DNA of 64,000 nucleotides from Hymenobacter glacialis (GCF_001816165.1 NZ_MDZC01000079.1:119611-183610); one strand, 5' to 3'; numbered from the stretch's first letter, positions 33,917 through 43,085 are shown. Notes: generated by a model not told the origin, from the letters alone. Translations and numbers: made by a program.

Positions 33917-34840
33917 ATGCACCATTGTTTACCTGGATATCTTTCAATTCTTAAGCTTTTGTTGGTCTGCTCGGTCGTGTTGCCGGTGGCTACGGCGGCA
34001 GCTCAGGGCAATGGCCCCGGCGTGCGGGGCGCGCGGGCCGCAGGGTTAAGCAACGCCTCGGTGGCCCTTGCCGGTGAGGTATGGAGCATGGGCAACAACG
34101 TAGCGGGCCTCAGCGAGATACAGCAACCCACAGTGGGGTTTTACGCCGAAAACCGCTACTTCAGCTCGGCGCTGAACGTGGGGGCGCTCACTGTGGCCCT
34201 GCCCCTGGGCCAGTCGGTGGGAGCGGCCGTGGCCGATGGCGCTGCGCCCGTGCAAACGGCGGCGGCGCGCAGCTGGGCCCGGCACGGGGTGGTAGCGGTG
34301 GAGGTGCAGCGCTTTGGCGCGCAGCTCTACAACGAGACCCGCGTGGGCGCCGGCTACGGCTACCGCTTGGGGCAAATCAGCCTGGGCGGGCGCGTCGATG
34401 TGTTGCAGGTGAGCATTGAGGGCCTGGGCAGCCGGCGCGTGCTGCTGGGTACGCTGGGTGGCCAGATTGAGATTGTGCCCGAGAAACTCAGCTTCGGCGC
34501 CTCGCTCTACAACCTGAGCCAAAGCAAGCTGGCCAGCTACCAGAACGAGCGAATCCCCACCGTGCTCAAGGCCGGCCTGGCCTACCGCCCCAGCACCCAG
34601 GTGCTGCTGCTGGTAGAAACTGAGAAAGACGTGGAGCGCAACGCCGACGTGAAAGTGGGCCTGGAGTACCGGCCGGTGCCCATCCTGTCCGCGCGGCTGG
34701 GGCTGGCTTCCCTCACCGAGCAGGCCAGCGCCGGCCTGGGCCTGGTGGCCGGGGCTTTTCAGATTGATTACGCGGCCGCGTTTCAGCAGTCGCTGGGATT
34801 CAGCCAGCATGTTAGCGTGAGCAAGTCGTGGGGGAAGTGA
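33917..34840 (+). CDS. PorV/PorQ-like outer-membrane beta-barrel protein
   Basis: The 307-residue protein has a signal peptide (LSILKLLLVCSVVLPVATAAAQG, cleavage near residue 30). The mature start GARAAGLSNASVALAGEVWSMGNNVAGL is the pattern of PorV-type FadL-like barrels, and alternating hydrophobic strands follow to the C-terminus (FSQHVSVSKSWGK). In Bacteroidota such proteins act with type IX secretion or as lipid/solute pores. It is 41 nt upstream of the HhH/barrel protein and probably in the same operon. Confidence 0.7.
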   Translation: MHHCLPGYLSILKLLLVCSVVLPVATAAAQGNGPGVRGARAAGLSNASVALAGEVWSMGNNVAGLSEIQQPTVGFYAENRYFSSALNVGALTVALPLGQSVGAAVADGAAPVQTAAARSWARHGVVAVEVQRFGAQLYNETRVGAGYGYRLGQISLGGRVDVLQVSIEGLGSRRVLLGTLGGQIEIVPEKLSFGASLYNLSQSKLASYQNERIPTVLKAGLAYRPSTQVLLLVETEKDVERNADVKVGLEYRPVPILSARLGLASLTEQASAGLGLVAGAFQIDYAAAFQQSLGFSQHVSVSKSWGK

Positions 34841-34842
34841 TT

Positions 34843-35030
34843 TTTAATTAATAATCAGGAATTAATAATTAAAAATTGAGGATGAAAACACGCGCTACGC
34901 TTCTTTTGCTTTGCTACTTACGATTCGTTAATGCCTTATTTAATAAGGTGGTTGATACATGGGCTGTTGATTATAAATTAGCCGCCATTCTCTTGGTAAT
35001 TATTAATTCTCAATTACTAATTACTAATTC
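34843..35030. repeat. AT-rich inverted repeat reaching into a coding sequence
   Basis: The left arm at 34843-34880 (AATTAATAATCAGGAATTAA on) lies between two genes. The right arm at 34995-35030 (TTATTAATTCTCAATTACTA on) is inverted and lies inside the next reading frame. The DNA between them (34882-34994) is also AT-rich compared with the rest of the gene. It resembles the repeats at 6701 and 26192. Confidence 0.65.
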
Positions 35031-37092
35031 CGCCTCCGGCCAGGACTTTGTGCGCCGCCCGCCCGACCTGGACCGGCTGACCCAGGAGCTGTTTGCCGAA
35101 ATTCAGTCGGACCAGGTGCCGTTTGAGGACTTGTACGAAACGTTGCTGCAGTACTACACCACGCCCATCAACGTGAACACCGCCACGCGGGAGGAATTCC
35201 GGTCGCTGCTGCTGCTAAACGAAAACCAGATAAGCACCCTGCTGCGCCACCGCGAAGTGAACGGTGACCTGCTAAGCGTGTATGAACTGCAAAGCATTGA
35301 GGGCTATGACCTGCGGACCATCAACCGCATTCTGCCCTTCGTGAGCGTGCTCAGCAGCAACGTGAACGCGGGGCGTGGGTCGCTGTGGCAGCGCATTGCC
35401 CGCGAAGAAAACAACGCCCTGTACCTGCGCTACGAGCGGGTGCTGCAGGAGCGCAAGGGCTACACCCCGCCCACGCTCTACCAAGGCCGGCCCACCACGC
35501 GCTACCTCGGCTCGGCCGATAAGATGCTGATACGCTACCGCGTGAGCCACACCAAGGACTTTAGTCTGGGCTTCGCGATGGAGAAAGATGCCGGCGAACA
35601 ACTAACCTGGAACCCCAAGAATGGCCAGTTCGGGGCCGACTATGTGTCGGCCCATTTTCTGCTGCAGGAGCGGGGCCGGCTGAAAACGCTGGCCCTGGGC
35701 GACTACCAGCTGCAGTTTGGGCAGGGCCTGCTGCTGTCGTCGGGCCTGGGCGTGGGCAAAGGGGCCGAGACCATTACCACCTTGCGGCGCTCGTCGGTGG
35801 GCGTGCGGGCCTACTCTTCGCTGCTCGAAAACAGCTTCTTTCGGGGCGGGGCGGCCACGGTGCAGGTGGTGCCTACGGTGCAGGCCACGGCCTTTGTTTC
35901 GCACAAAAACGTGGACGCCAACCTGCAGCAGGCGCAGGACTCGCTGGCGCGGTTCGATGAGTTTACGTCGGGCCTGCTTTACACGGGCTTCCATCGCACG
36001 GCTTCTGAGCTGGCCAACCGCCACCAGCTGAGCGAAACCATTGGGGGTGGCAACGTGGGCTACACCAGCCGCAACAGCAACCTCTCCATGGGCGCCACCG
36101 GCGTGTACACGCACTACGGCACGCCGCTGCTCAAGCGCGCCGAGCCCTACAACCGGTACGAGTTCAGCGGCACCGACAACCTGGCCCTGTCGCTGTACTA
36201 CACCTACGTGTGGCGCAACCTGCTGCTCTTTGGCGAAACGGCCCGCAGCAGCAGCGGCGGCCTGGGCACCGTAAACGGCCTGCTGGCCAGCCTGGGCCCC
36301 ACCGTGGACGCGGCCATGCTGGTGCGCCACTACGACAAGAACTTCCACACCCTCTACGGCAACGCGTTCAGCGAAAGCACCCGCAACATCAACGAAACCG
36401 GCGTTTACATCGGCCTGAAGGTGCGGCCCGTGGCCCGGTGGGAGGTATCGGCTTACTATGACCAGTTCAGCTTTCCATGGCTGCGCTACCGGGCCAGCGC
36501 CCCCACCACCGGCCACGACGCCTTGGTGCGCCTCGCCTATTCGCCCACCAAAACCAGCCTGCTCTACGCCCAGCTGCGCCAGCGCCTCAAACCCCGCGAC
36601 CTGCCTTCCGATGGGGTTATTCGCCCCGTTCCCTTGCCCGGCGAGCAGCTGCGCCAAAGCGTGTTGCTCTACTACAATTCGACCATCAGCCCGGCGCTGG
36701 AGATGCGCACCCGCGTGCAGGCTTCGCGCCTGCGCGACGACGAGGGCCTGGCCTGGCGGCGCGGCTACGTGTTGGCTCAGGACCTGAGTTACCGGGTAAA
36801 CCGGGTACTGAAGCTCACCGGCCGCTACGCCCTCTTCGACGCCGACGACTACGACACCCGGCAGTACGTGTACGAGCAGGATGTGCTGCTAGCCGTATCT
36901 ATTCCAGCCCTCTACGGCCAGGGCACCCGCGTATACGGCATCGCCGAACTCCGCATCAACCGCGCCATTACCCTCTGGTTGCGCTACGCCGAAACCCGCT
37001 ACCGCAACCAGAACACCGTGGGCAGCGGCCTGGAGGAAATTGTCGGGTCGGTGCGCGGCGACGTGAAAGCCCAGCTGCGGGTGAAGTTTTAA
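34882..37092 (+). CDS. outer-membrane beta-barrel protein with N-terminal helix-hairpin-helix domain
   Basis: The 736-residue protein has a signal sequence of odd layout, with its hydrophobic core at residues 33-50 (LAAILLVIINSQLLITNS). Residues about 95-152 form two ComEA-like HhH motifs (PINVNTATREEFRSLLLLNENQ, then LLSVYELQSIEGYDLRTINRIL), a fold that usually binds DNA. Residues about 175-736 alternate aromatic-rich strands ending AQLRVKF, as in a large barrel. The ATG at 34882 was chosen; a TTG at 34876 is also in frame. Part of the signal sequence is encoded by the AT-rich repeat. The role is unknown; the domain pairing suggests DNA handling at the outer membrane. Confidence 0.8.
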   Translation: MKTRATLLLLCYLRFVNALFNKVVDTWAVDYKLAAILLVIINSQLLITNSASGQDFVRRPPDLDRLTQELFAEIQSDQVPFEDLYETLLQYYTTPINVNTATREEFRSLLLLNENQISTLLRHREVNGDLLSVYELQSIEGYDLRTINRILPFVSVLSSNVNAGRGSLWQRIAREENNALYLRYERVLQERKGYTPPTLYQGRPTTRYLGSADKMLIRYRVSHTKDFSLGFAMEKDAGEQLTWNPKNGQFGADYVSAHFLLQERGRLKTLALGDYQLQFGQGLLLSSGLGVGKGAETITTLRRSSVGVRAYSSLLENSFFRGGAATVQVVPTVQATAFVSHKNVDANLQQAQDSLARFDEFTSGLLYTGFHRTASELANRHQLSETIGGGNVGYTSRNSNLSMGATGVYTHYGTPLLKRAEPYNRYEFSGTDNLALSLYYTYVWRNLLLFGETARSSSGGLGTVNGLLASLGPTVDAAMLVRHYDKNFHTLYGNAFSESTRNINETGVYIGLKVRPVARWEVSAYYDQFSFPWLRYRASAPTTGHDALVRLAYSPTKTSLLYAQLRQRLKPRDLPSDGVIRPVPLPGEQLRQSVLLYYNSTISPALEMRTRVQASRLRDDEGLAWRRGYVLAQDLSYRVNRVLKLTGRYALFDADDYDTRQYVYEQDVLLAVSIPALYGQGTRVYGIAELRINRAITLWLRYAETRYRNQNTVGSGLEEIVGSVRGDVKAQLRVKF

Positions 37093-37140
37093 GGTGGCGT
37101 CGGGGGGGGCAGTAGTGAAACCGGAACGTCAAAACCCGGA

Positions 37141-37320
37141 ACGTCGTGCTGAGCGCAGCCGAAGCATCTCTACCGCGTCTCCTGTCATGCCTAATCTGGC
37201 GTACCGAAGGAAGCATCCTTTCACCCAAGAACAAATCGCTTCTCGGTGATAAGGTCCTTCGCTGTGCTCAGGATGACAAGAGGCGCGGTAGAGATGCTTC
37301 GGCTGCGCTCAGCATGACGT
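37141..37320. repeat. palindromic repeat, family A, with a second copy nested in its loop
   Basis: The outer copy reads ACGTCGTGCTGAGCGCAGCC... and ends GGCTGCGCTCAGCATGACGT (arms 37141-37177 and 37283-37320). A second element occupies its centre (37183-37278), from TGTCATGCCTAATC to CTCAGGATGACA with arms GAAGGAAGCATCCTTTCACC and GGTGATAAGGTCCTTC. Confidence 0.85.
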
Positions 37321-37344
37321 TGGGGTTTTCAGTGCTCTGAGAAC

Positions 37345-38580
37345 TTATACCACTTCCTCGGCCGCGGGCATCACCGTGCGCTCCTTGCCGGTAACCCGGG
37401 CCATGGGGCCCGCCGACTTGATGCTGTACAGGTACGCCACGGCCAGCAGCACGCAGCCCAGGCTTAGGCCGTGCACGTAGGGCAGGCGGCTGGCCTGGTT
37501 GGAGAATATCCAGCCAGCCAGCAGCGCCCCCACTCCAATGCCGATTTCGAGGGCGATGTACATGGTGGCCACGGCCCGGCCGCGCCGCTCGGGGTGGCTC
37601 AGGTCGATGGTCCAGGCGTAGAGGGTGGGGGAGTTGAGGCCCGTGCCGAGGCCCATGACCACGGCTGCCAGCAAAAACCACACTACCGAGGGCGCGTACA
37701 CCAGCAGGGCCAGCCCCAGGGCCAGAATGCCCGCCGACACCCGCAGCACCGGCACCCGCCCGTGGGTGTCGGAGGCCTTGCCCGCCACCAGCCGCACGGC
37801 GAGGGAAGCGCCCGTGAAAAAAACGTAAAACAGGCCCTTGGTGGGGCCTTCCAGGCCCAGCAGCCGGCTCTGGTCGGGCACCACGGTGAGCACGGCGCCG
37901 TAGGGCACTAGGCACAGCAGCGTGACCACCGCCGGCGCCAGCACCAAGGGCTCGAGCACCTCGCTCCACTTCAAGCGCAGCAGCCCTGGGCTAAACCGCT
38001 TTCGCTGGGCCAGGGGCAGCGTTTCGGTGAGGGTGCCCTGCACCAGCACCGACACCAGCGCCACGCCACTGGAGAAGTAAAACATGGTGTTCAGGCTGAA
38101 CGTCTCGGCCAGCCACGAGCCCATGGCTGGGCCAAAGGCCATGCCCAACGCACCCGTCACGCCCAGCAGGCCCATGGCCTCGCCGCGCCGCTCCACGGGC
38201 ACAATGTCGGCGATGAAGGCGGCCGTGCCAGTGGGCTTGAAACCCGTGCTGAACCCGTGCACCAGCCGCAGCGTGAGAAACCCCGTGACCGTGATGGCCC
38301 ACGGATAGAAAAACCCGCACACAAAGCACACCAGCGAGCCGAGCACCATCACCGGAATGCGCCCCACGGTATCGGCCAGCTTGCCTGAATAGGGGCGGGA
38401 AATGGCCGCCGTGAGTGTAAACAAGGCAATGATGTAGCCCTTGTACTCGTCCCCGCCCATCCGCGCGAGGTGGTCGGGCAGTTCGGGCAGCAGCAGGTTG
38501 AAGCTGAGGAAAAACAGAAACGACGACAGGCACATCAGCCAGAAGCCGGTGGAGTAGGGGCGGGAAGCGGGAGCAGCCAT
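37345..38580 (-). CDS. MFS transporter
   Basis: The 411-residue inner-membrane protein has twelve hydrophobic segments. The loop 2-3 signature is SRPYSGKLADTVGRIPVM near residue 60, RLVHGFSTGFKPTGTAAF lies near 105, and the half-repeat GKASDTHGRVPVLR is near 260. Drug- or metabolite-efflux transporters of this type are common; the substrate is not clear. ATG 38580 gives MAAPASRPYSTGFWLMCLSS. Part of it (38231-38580) and 20 bases upstream are copied at 39823-40192. Confidence 0.9.
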   Translation of the reverse strand: MAAPASRPYSTGFWLMCLSSFLFFLSFNLLLPELPDHLARMGGDEYKGYIIALFTLTAAISRPYSGKLADTVGRIPVMVLGSLVCFVCGFFYPWAITVTGFLTLRLVHGFSTGFKPTGTAAFIADIVPVERRGEAMGLLGVTGALGMAFGPAMGSWLAETFSLNTMFYFSSGVALVSVLVQGTLTETLPLAQRKRFSPGLLRLKWSEVLEPLVLAPAVVTLLCLVPYGAVLTVVPDQSRLLGLEGPTKGLFYVFFTGASLAVRLVAGKASDTHGRVPVLRVSAGILALGLALLVYAPSVVWFLLAAVVMGLGTGLNSPTLYAWTIDLSHPERRGRAVATMYIALEIGIGVGALLAGWIFSNQASRLPYVHGLSLGCVLLAVAYLYSIKSAGPMARVTGKERTVMPAAEEVV

Positions 38581-38880
38581 GGGAACCGTAAAGGTCGGCA
38601 CTGGGCTGCGTACGGTTACCAAGGGCCGGTCCGCGCGGCCGGCTGGCACAGCGGCGGGCAAGGGTTATTTCGCCGGCCGGGCACTCTCTGTCCATTCGGC
38701 ACGCAACGCACAAGCGGTATTCGGGGAATCAGCGGCCAGGGTTGTTTTTGGGTGGCTAACGTATCTTAAACCCGCAGTTAGCCGTTTCAGTTGAAATTCC
38801 GATGGACGCTCAATCGTGGCACTCTATTTGGACTCATTTGTCAACCTCTGATTTTACTTTCATTCTTAAATTGATTTTTA
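38581..38880. other. 300-bp gene-free stretch
   Basis: This region lies between the divergent MFS and 38881 genes. The first 20 bases (38581-38600) are part of the duplicated block. The remainder grows AT-rich towards 38880 and probably holds both promoters, but no clear TAnnTTTG element was found. Confidence 0.4.
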
Positions 38881-39350
38881 TGAACATCATCCTCCAAAAA
38901 ATATCCGTGGCCCTTCTTTTCACCGGCCTCACCCTGGGCAGCACCGCCGTGCAGGCCCAAACCGGTAACCAAGAAGGTGGCTCTAAAGGTAAGGGCGCTT
39001 TAGTTCGGAAGGTAGATTACACGGAATGTATTACGAACTCTTTGCTGGGTATCCCCGGTGGCAGCCCTTGCCTCACGATGTCGCAAGAGAAATACGTGCT
39101 GACTCCTTCTGGCAACGCCATGTCGGTGTGGCAAGGCACGGTGGCCGCCACGGCGCGCCCTAGCAAGCGCCGCGTCTACAACTCGACCTGGAATGAAACC
39201 GACCAGCGCGGGGTGTTCCACAGCTACACCACTGTGGCCGTCACAAGTTCCGACGGCTCCATCAAGCTGACCCTGACGGACAAGAAGGACGCTGATGGCA
39301 ATTCCACTGGCAATGGAAATGGCCGCGGCAAGGGTAAAGACAAAATGTAA
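38881..39350 (+). CDS. small secreted protein of unknown function
   Basis: The protein of about 155 residues has a clear signal peptide (MNIILQKISVALLFTGLTLGSTAVQA, cleavage near residue 27). The mature part has two cysteines (ECITN and SPCLTM), short beta-strand patterns (TTVAVTSSDGSIKLTLTDKK) and a Gly/Asn/Lys-rich tail (GNGNGRGKGKDKM). I do not recognise a family. It is followed by a hairpin terminator. Confidence 0.75.
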
Positions 39351-39412
39351 GTTTGCTTAGCGACGCAAAAAGCCCCAGCAAATTAGGTCGCCTTGTCCTC
39401 ACTCAAAAATCA

Positions 39413-39442
39413 GAAAGCGCCGGCCGGTAGGTCGGCGCTTTC
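39413..39442 (+). terminator. terminator after the small secreted protein gene
   Basis: GAAAGCGCCGGCC and GGTCGGCGCTTTC form a strong stem with a GTA-containing loop, followed by TTTGG. Confidence 0.65.
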
Positions 39443-39583
39443 TTTGGCGTCATTCGTCAGGGAGCTGCGCGGTCATAGTTACTCCTACCTCGATAAGCCA
39501 GCGACTGCTGGACGCAGACCAGGGCTTGGGCAAAATCCAGGACGGACTGGTCACAGAGCAGCAGCTACTCCAGGCTGGGTCCC

Positions 39584-39823
39584 ACCGCGTCAACCGCTGG
39601 GAAACCCTGTGCTCGGTGGCGCTGCTGGAGGAAGGCGTCAGCGTGTACCCCGACCTGCACAACGACCCCTGCGACCTGATTAATCCCGGCCTGGTGCACG
39701 ACATGAAGCTGGGCTTCTACGCCGGCACCACCCTGCGCGCGCCAGACGGCTTTGCGCTGGGCGTGCTTTGCGTAATAGACCACCGGGCGCGCCTGTTCAC
39801 CAAGCGGGAAGGCGACCTGCTGG
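39584..39823 (+). pseudogene. fragment copied from the GAF-domain gene
   Basis: These 240 bases appear identical to 41891-42130 of the intact GAF gene (from ACCGCGTCAACCGCTGGG to GAAGGCGACCTGCTGG). Both ends of the gene are missing. Upstream, 39476-39583 stays open in the same frame but matches nothing I recognise. Downstream it joins directly to a fragment of the MFS gene. It has no start region of its own and is unlikely to be functional. Confidence 0.85.
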
Positions 39824-40192
39824 TGGGCTTGAAACCCGTGCTGAACCCGTGCACCAGCCGCAGCGTGAGAAACCCCGTGACCGTGATGGCCCACGGATAG
39901 AAAAACCCGCACACAAAGCACACCAGCGAGCCGAGCACCATCACCGGAATGCGCCCCACGGTATCGGCCAGCTTGCCTGAATAGGGGCGGGAAATGGCCG
40001 CCGTGAGTGTAAACAAGGCAATGATGTAGCCCTTGTACTCGTCCCCGCCCATCCGCGCGAGGTGGTCGGGCAGTTCGGGCAGCAGCAGGTTGAAGCTGAG
40101 GAAAAACAGAAACGACGACAGGCACATCAGCCAGAAGCCGGTGGAGTAGGGGCGGGAAGCGGGAGCAGCCATGGGAACCGTAAAGGTCGGCA
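39823..40192 (-). pseudogene. fragment copied from the MFS transporter gene
   Basis: These 370 bases appear identical to 38231-38600, meaning the first 117 codons of the MFS transporter plus 20 bases upstream, in the same orientation. The frame runs off into the GAF fragment in antisense and ends in unrelated residues. The absence of visible differences implies a very recent copy or an assembly error. Confidence 0.85.
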
Positions 40193-40466
40193 GGAATTGG
40201 GGCGGGTGGTTAGGGCGTTTCTGCCCGTTCTGGCACGCGGTGCATTGCGCTCGGCTTACGCCAGTTTGGGCAGGCAGAGTTGTGCTACGCTGGCTTTCAC
40301 TATTGATAATGGGTAATCGTAAATGGATGGGTTGTAAACCGCAGTTGTCCATTCGCGTTAACAGAGGTGGTGCAAGCCGGCAAACACTGCTGCTAACTCC
40401 GTGAAACCCGCATTTAATTACGCTTTCAGCCCCCCTGATTTTCCTTGTTGAATAACCCGAAAGAAG

Positions 40467-41468
40467 ATGGTGGAATTTAAAAATATAGCTTACAAAACCG
40501 TGTTGGTAGCAGGGGTACTGCTAAGCCTGCTGACCGCGGCGAGCCTGTTTTACGATTCCGGCCTGTGGTTTTTGCAGGTGCTGAATTTTCCGCGACTGGA
40601 AATTCTCATTGCCCTGGCTGTTTGCCTCGCCTTTGTTCTGGCGCTGAAAAAATGGGATTCCGTAGGGAATAAGCTCTTTATTGCCACGGTTCTGGTGGCA
40701 GCTGCTGTACAGGCTTACATTCTGTTTCCCTACGCGTTTTTTGCACCTAGAGCTGTACCGGAAGCAGACAACTCGTATCGGGACCAGCCGGCGGATGTGA
40801 GCATTATGGTTGCAAACGTGTTGATGACCAATCGGAAGACAAAAGAAATTTTAGAGATAACGAAAGAAACGTCCCCTGATATCCTCGTGGTGCTAGAGCC
40901 CGACAGCTGGTGGATGGAGGCCTTGTCCGTGCTCCATGGCGAGTACCCGTACCGCGTGGCTTACCCCGCTTCCAACACCTACGGGATGGGGCTGTACTCC
41001 AAGCTGCCGTTGCTCCAGCATAAAATCTACTTTCTCAACCACGACAGCGTGCCGTGCATAGTGGCCACCGTGCGGCTGCAGGACGGCCGCCCCTTCAGGC
41101 TAATGGCGCTGCACCCCGTGGCCCCCGTGCCCAGCGGCCATCCCACCAACGTTGGGAGCGTGGATGAAAAGTCCCTGAAACTAGCGGGGAACATGCTGGC
41201 CAACGACAGCTTGCCCACCGTGCTGGCGGGCGATTTCAACGACGTGGGCTGGAGCCACAACCTAACGGAGTTTGAGAAACGGAGCCAGATGAAGGACACC
41301 AGGAGAGGCCGGGGGCTGTACAACACCTACAATGCCAACTGGTGGGTCTTCCGGTGGCCGCTCGACTACGTGTACGTCTCCCGCCAATGGAAAGTGACGG
41401 AAGTGGAGCGACTGGATGATTTTGGCAGCGACCATTTCCCCTTCCTGGTAAAGCTGGTGCTGGACTAA
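40467..41468 (+). CDS. endonuclease/exonuclease/phosphatase-family membrane protein
   Basis: The 333-residue protein has three N-terminal hydrophobic helices (about 10-30, 42-62, 70-92) followed by an EEP domain facing the periplasm. Catalytic elements are SIMVANVLMTNRK near 112, DILVVLEPDSWW near 137 (metal-binding Glu), LMALHPVAP near 212, LAGDFNDVGWSH near 253 and the terminal GSDHFPFLVKL. Members may cleave phosphodiesters or lipids; the natural substrate is unknown. Confidence 0.88.
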   Translation: MVEFKNIAYKTVLVAGVLLSLLTAASLFYDSGLWFLQVLNFPRLEILIALAVCLAFVLALKKWDSVGNKLFIATVLVAAAVQAYILFPYAFFAPRAVPEADNSYRDQPADVSIMVANVLMTNRKTKEILEITKETSPDILVVLEPDSWWMEALSVLHGEYPYRVAYPASNTYGMGLYSKLPLLQHKIYFLNHDSVPCIVATVRLQDGRPFRLMALHPVAPVPSGHPTNVGSVDEKSLKLAGNMLANDSLPTVLAGDFNDVGWSHNLTEFEKRSQMKDTRRGRGLYNTYNANWWVFRWPLDYVYVSRQWKVTEVERLDDFGSDHFPFLVKLVLD

Positions 41469-41676
41469 CCTGCGCAAGGTGGCTGCCGCCGTGGCGGTTG
41501 CTCGCGGGCGGCCGGGTTGCTTATTACCGATTCCGGCTAAGAAAAGCCCGGTACTGTCCTATTCGTTCATCTGGGTATAGCTGCTGTTAAGCCGCCATAA
41601 AGCTTCATTCGCTGGAACTGGCCCACAGGTGTGTTGCGGTCGGCGGTATCTTAGAGTGTACCCCTTCCCCTGCCAC

Positions 41677-42402
41677 ATGTCAAGCCAACTCACCATGCTG
41701 CCGGTCAACGAAAGCCTGCGGCTGCAAGCCCTGCGCCCGTATCAGCTCCTGAACACCATGAAGGACGAAACCTTCACGGAACTCGTGCGCCTGACCGCCA
41801 AGCTCTTCAACGTGCCCATCAGCATCATTGCGTTTGTGGAAGACGAAACGGTGCGGTTCGGGCTCAACCACGGCCTCGACCCCGCCCTGGACCGCGTCAA
41901 CCGCTGGGAAACCCTGTGCTCGGTGGCGCTGCTGGAGGAAGGCGTCAGCGTGTACCCCGACCTGCACAACGACCCCTGCGACCTGATTAATCCCGGCCTG
42001 GTGCACGACATGAAGCTGGGCTTCTACGCCGGCACCACCCTGCGCGCGCCAGACGGCTTTGCGCTGGGCGTGCTTTGCGTAATAGACCACCGGGCGCGCC
42101 TGTTCACCAAGCGGGAAGGCGACCTGCTGGAGCAGCTGGGCGCCGTGGTCATGCGCCTGCTGGACCTGCGCCTGCACCTGCTGGAGCAGCCCACCTGGAA
42201 CCAGCAGCTGTGGGCCAGCGTGTACGAGCGCATCGAAGCGTCGGTGCAGCGCCTGGAAACCCTGGCCAGCCTCGCCAGCTGGGAAGAGCAGGACCACAGC
42301 GAAGCCGCTAATTCGTACCGCGACTCCACCCACGACGAAATCACCCGGGTCATTGATGTGCTCATGGAGCAAATCGCGCTGCTAACGCCCGATGAGGCAT
42401 AG
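41677..42402 (+). CDS. GAF-domain protein
   Basis: The 241-residue cytoplasmic protein has a GAF domain at about residues 25-165 (ETFTELVRLTAKLFNVPISIIAFVEDE, then the ligand-pocket region LGFYAGTTLRAPDGFALGVLCVIDHRARL) and a helical C-terminus with a possible coiled coil. There is no output domain such as a kinase. The ATG at 41677 follows an upstream TTG frame that is not convincing. An identical 240-bp internal piece occurs at 39584-39823. Confidence 0.85.
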   Translation: MSSQLTMLPVNESLRLQALRPYQLLNTMKDETFTELVRLTAKLFNVPISIIAFVEDETVRFGLNHGLDPALDRVNRWETLCSVALLEEGVSVYPDLHNDPCDLINPGLVHDMKLGFYAGTTLRAPDGFALGVLCVIDHRARLFTKREGDLLEQLGAVVMRLLDLRLHLLEQPTWNQQLWASVYERIEASVQRLETLASLASWEEQDHSEAANSYRDSTHDEITRVIDVLMEQIALLTPDEA

Positions 42403-42441
42403 CGGACTTTTTAAACCTTATAACCAACCGGAATAGGGCCG

Positions 42442-42530
42442 GTCATGCTGAGCGGAGCATGCTATTGCCGCTGTACGACTGGTTCTCCCCGGATAACATG
42501 CTTCTTTCAGGATGCCAGTTAAGCATGACA
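42442..42530. repeat. degenerate palindromic repeat, family A
   Basis: It begins GGTCATGCTGAGCGGAGCATG and ends CCAGTTAAGCATGACA. Only the outer 10-15 bases of each arm still pair well, with GATAACATGCTTC in the right half. Confidence 0.6.
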
Positions 42531-42560
42531 GGCCCTGCTTAGGAAGGCGTTAAGCCAGAA

Positions 42561-42902
42561 TTACCTCAGCAATTGCGCTTTGCGGGTGTTGTATTCCTGC
42601 TCGGTAAGGGCACCTTTTTCCTTTAGTACGAACAGCTTGGCCAGTTCGTCGCTCACGCTGGCGCCGGGTGCGTAGGCATAGCCCATGCGGGGCGACCGGC
42701 CCTGGTTGTATTCGTTGTTGAAATCCTCGTCTGACATCATGAGCCAGATAATGGTGTGGTAGAGGCCAATGAGCGACGGGATAAACGTCCAGAACAGCAG
42801 CAGGCAGGCAATGCCCCGGCCGGTTTTGCCCAGGTAGAAATACTGGCCGCCGAAACTTCCGAGGAAGAAGGCAATGAACATGGCGGTGATGCGGTCTTTC
42901 AT
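42561..42902 (-). CDS. TM2-domain protein with C-terminal SHOCT-like motif
   Basis: The 113-residue protein has two membrane helices forming a TM2 domain (AMFIAFFLGSFGGQYFYLGKTGRG at 7-30, then CLLLFWTFIPSLIGLYHTIIWLMMSDEDF). Its C-terminal 30 residues (ELAKLFVLKEKGALTEQEYNTRKAQLL) match the short SHOCT oligomerisation motif. The function of such proteins is unknown. ATG 42902. Confidence 0.9.
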   Translation of the reverse strand: MKDRITAMFIAFFLGSFGGQYFYLGKTGRGIACLLLFWTFIPSLIGLYHTIIWLMMSDEDFNNEYNQGRSPRMGYAYAPGASVSDELAKLFVLKEKGALTEQEYNTRKAQLLR

Positions 42903-43085
42903 GCAGAAGAAAAAGGAGGAGTGAGAAAGTGGGGCGGGCCGTAGCGGCACGGCCGCCGGCTACCCGTGGTACCGAAGATAGTGAAGCGACGTGGCTTGGT
43001 TGCGGGTCAGCGGCTTGCCATGGCGCTGCCTCTGCCAAAACGGCTGCCCCGCGCTTCCGGCCCCAACCTTGCCCCGGCCTGTGCA

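Noticed and set aside
39393..39900. Forward frames across the mosaic as a real GAF gene
   Set aside because: They join copied pieces of the GAF gene and antisense MFS sequence and lack the domain's beginning and end.
39717..40352. Minus-strand frame of 211 codons resembling an MFS transporter
   Set aside because: It has only the first 117 codons of the MFS gene and then reads antisense through the GAF fragment.
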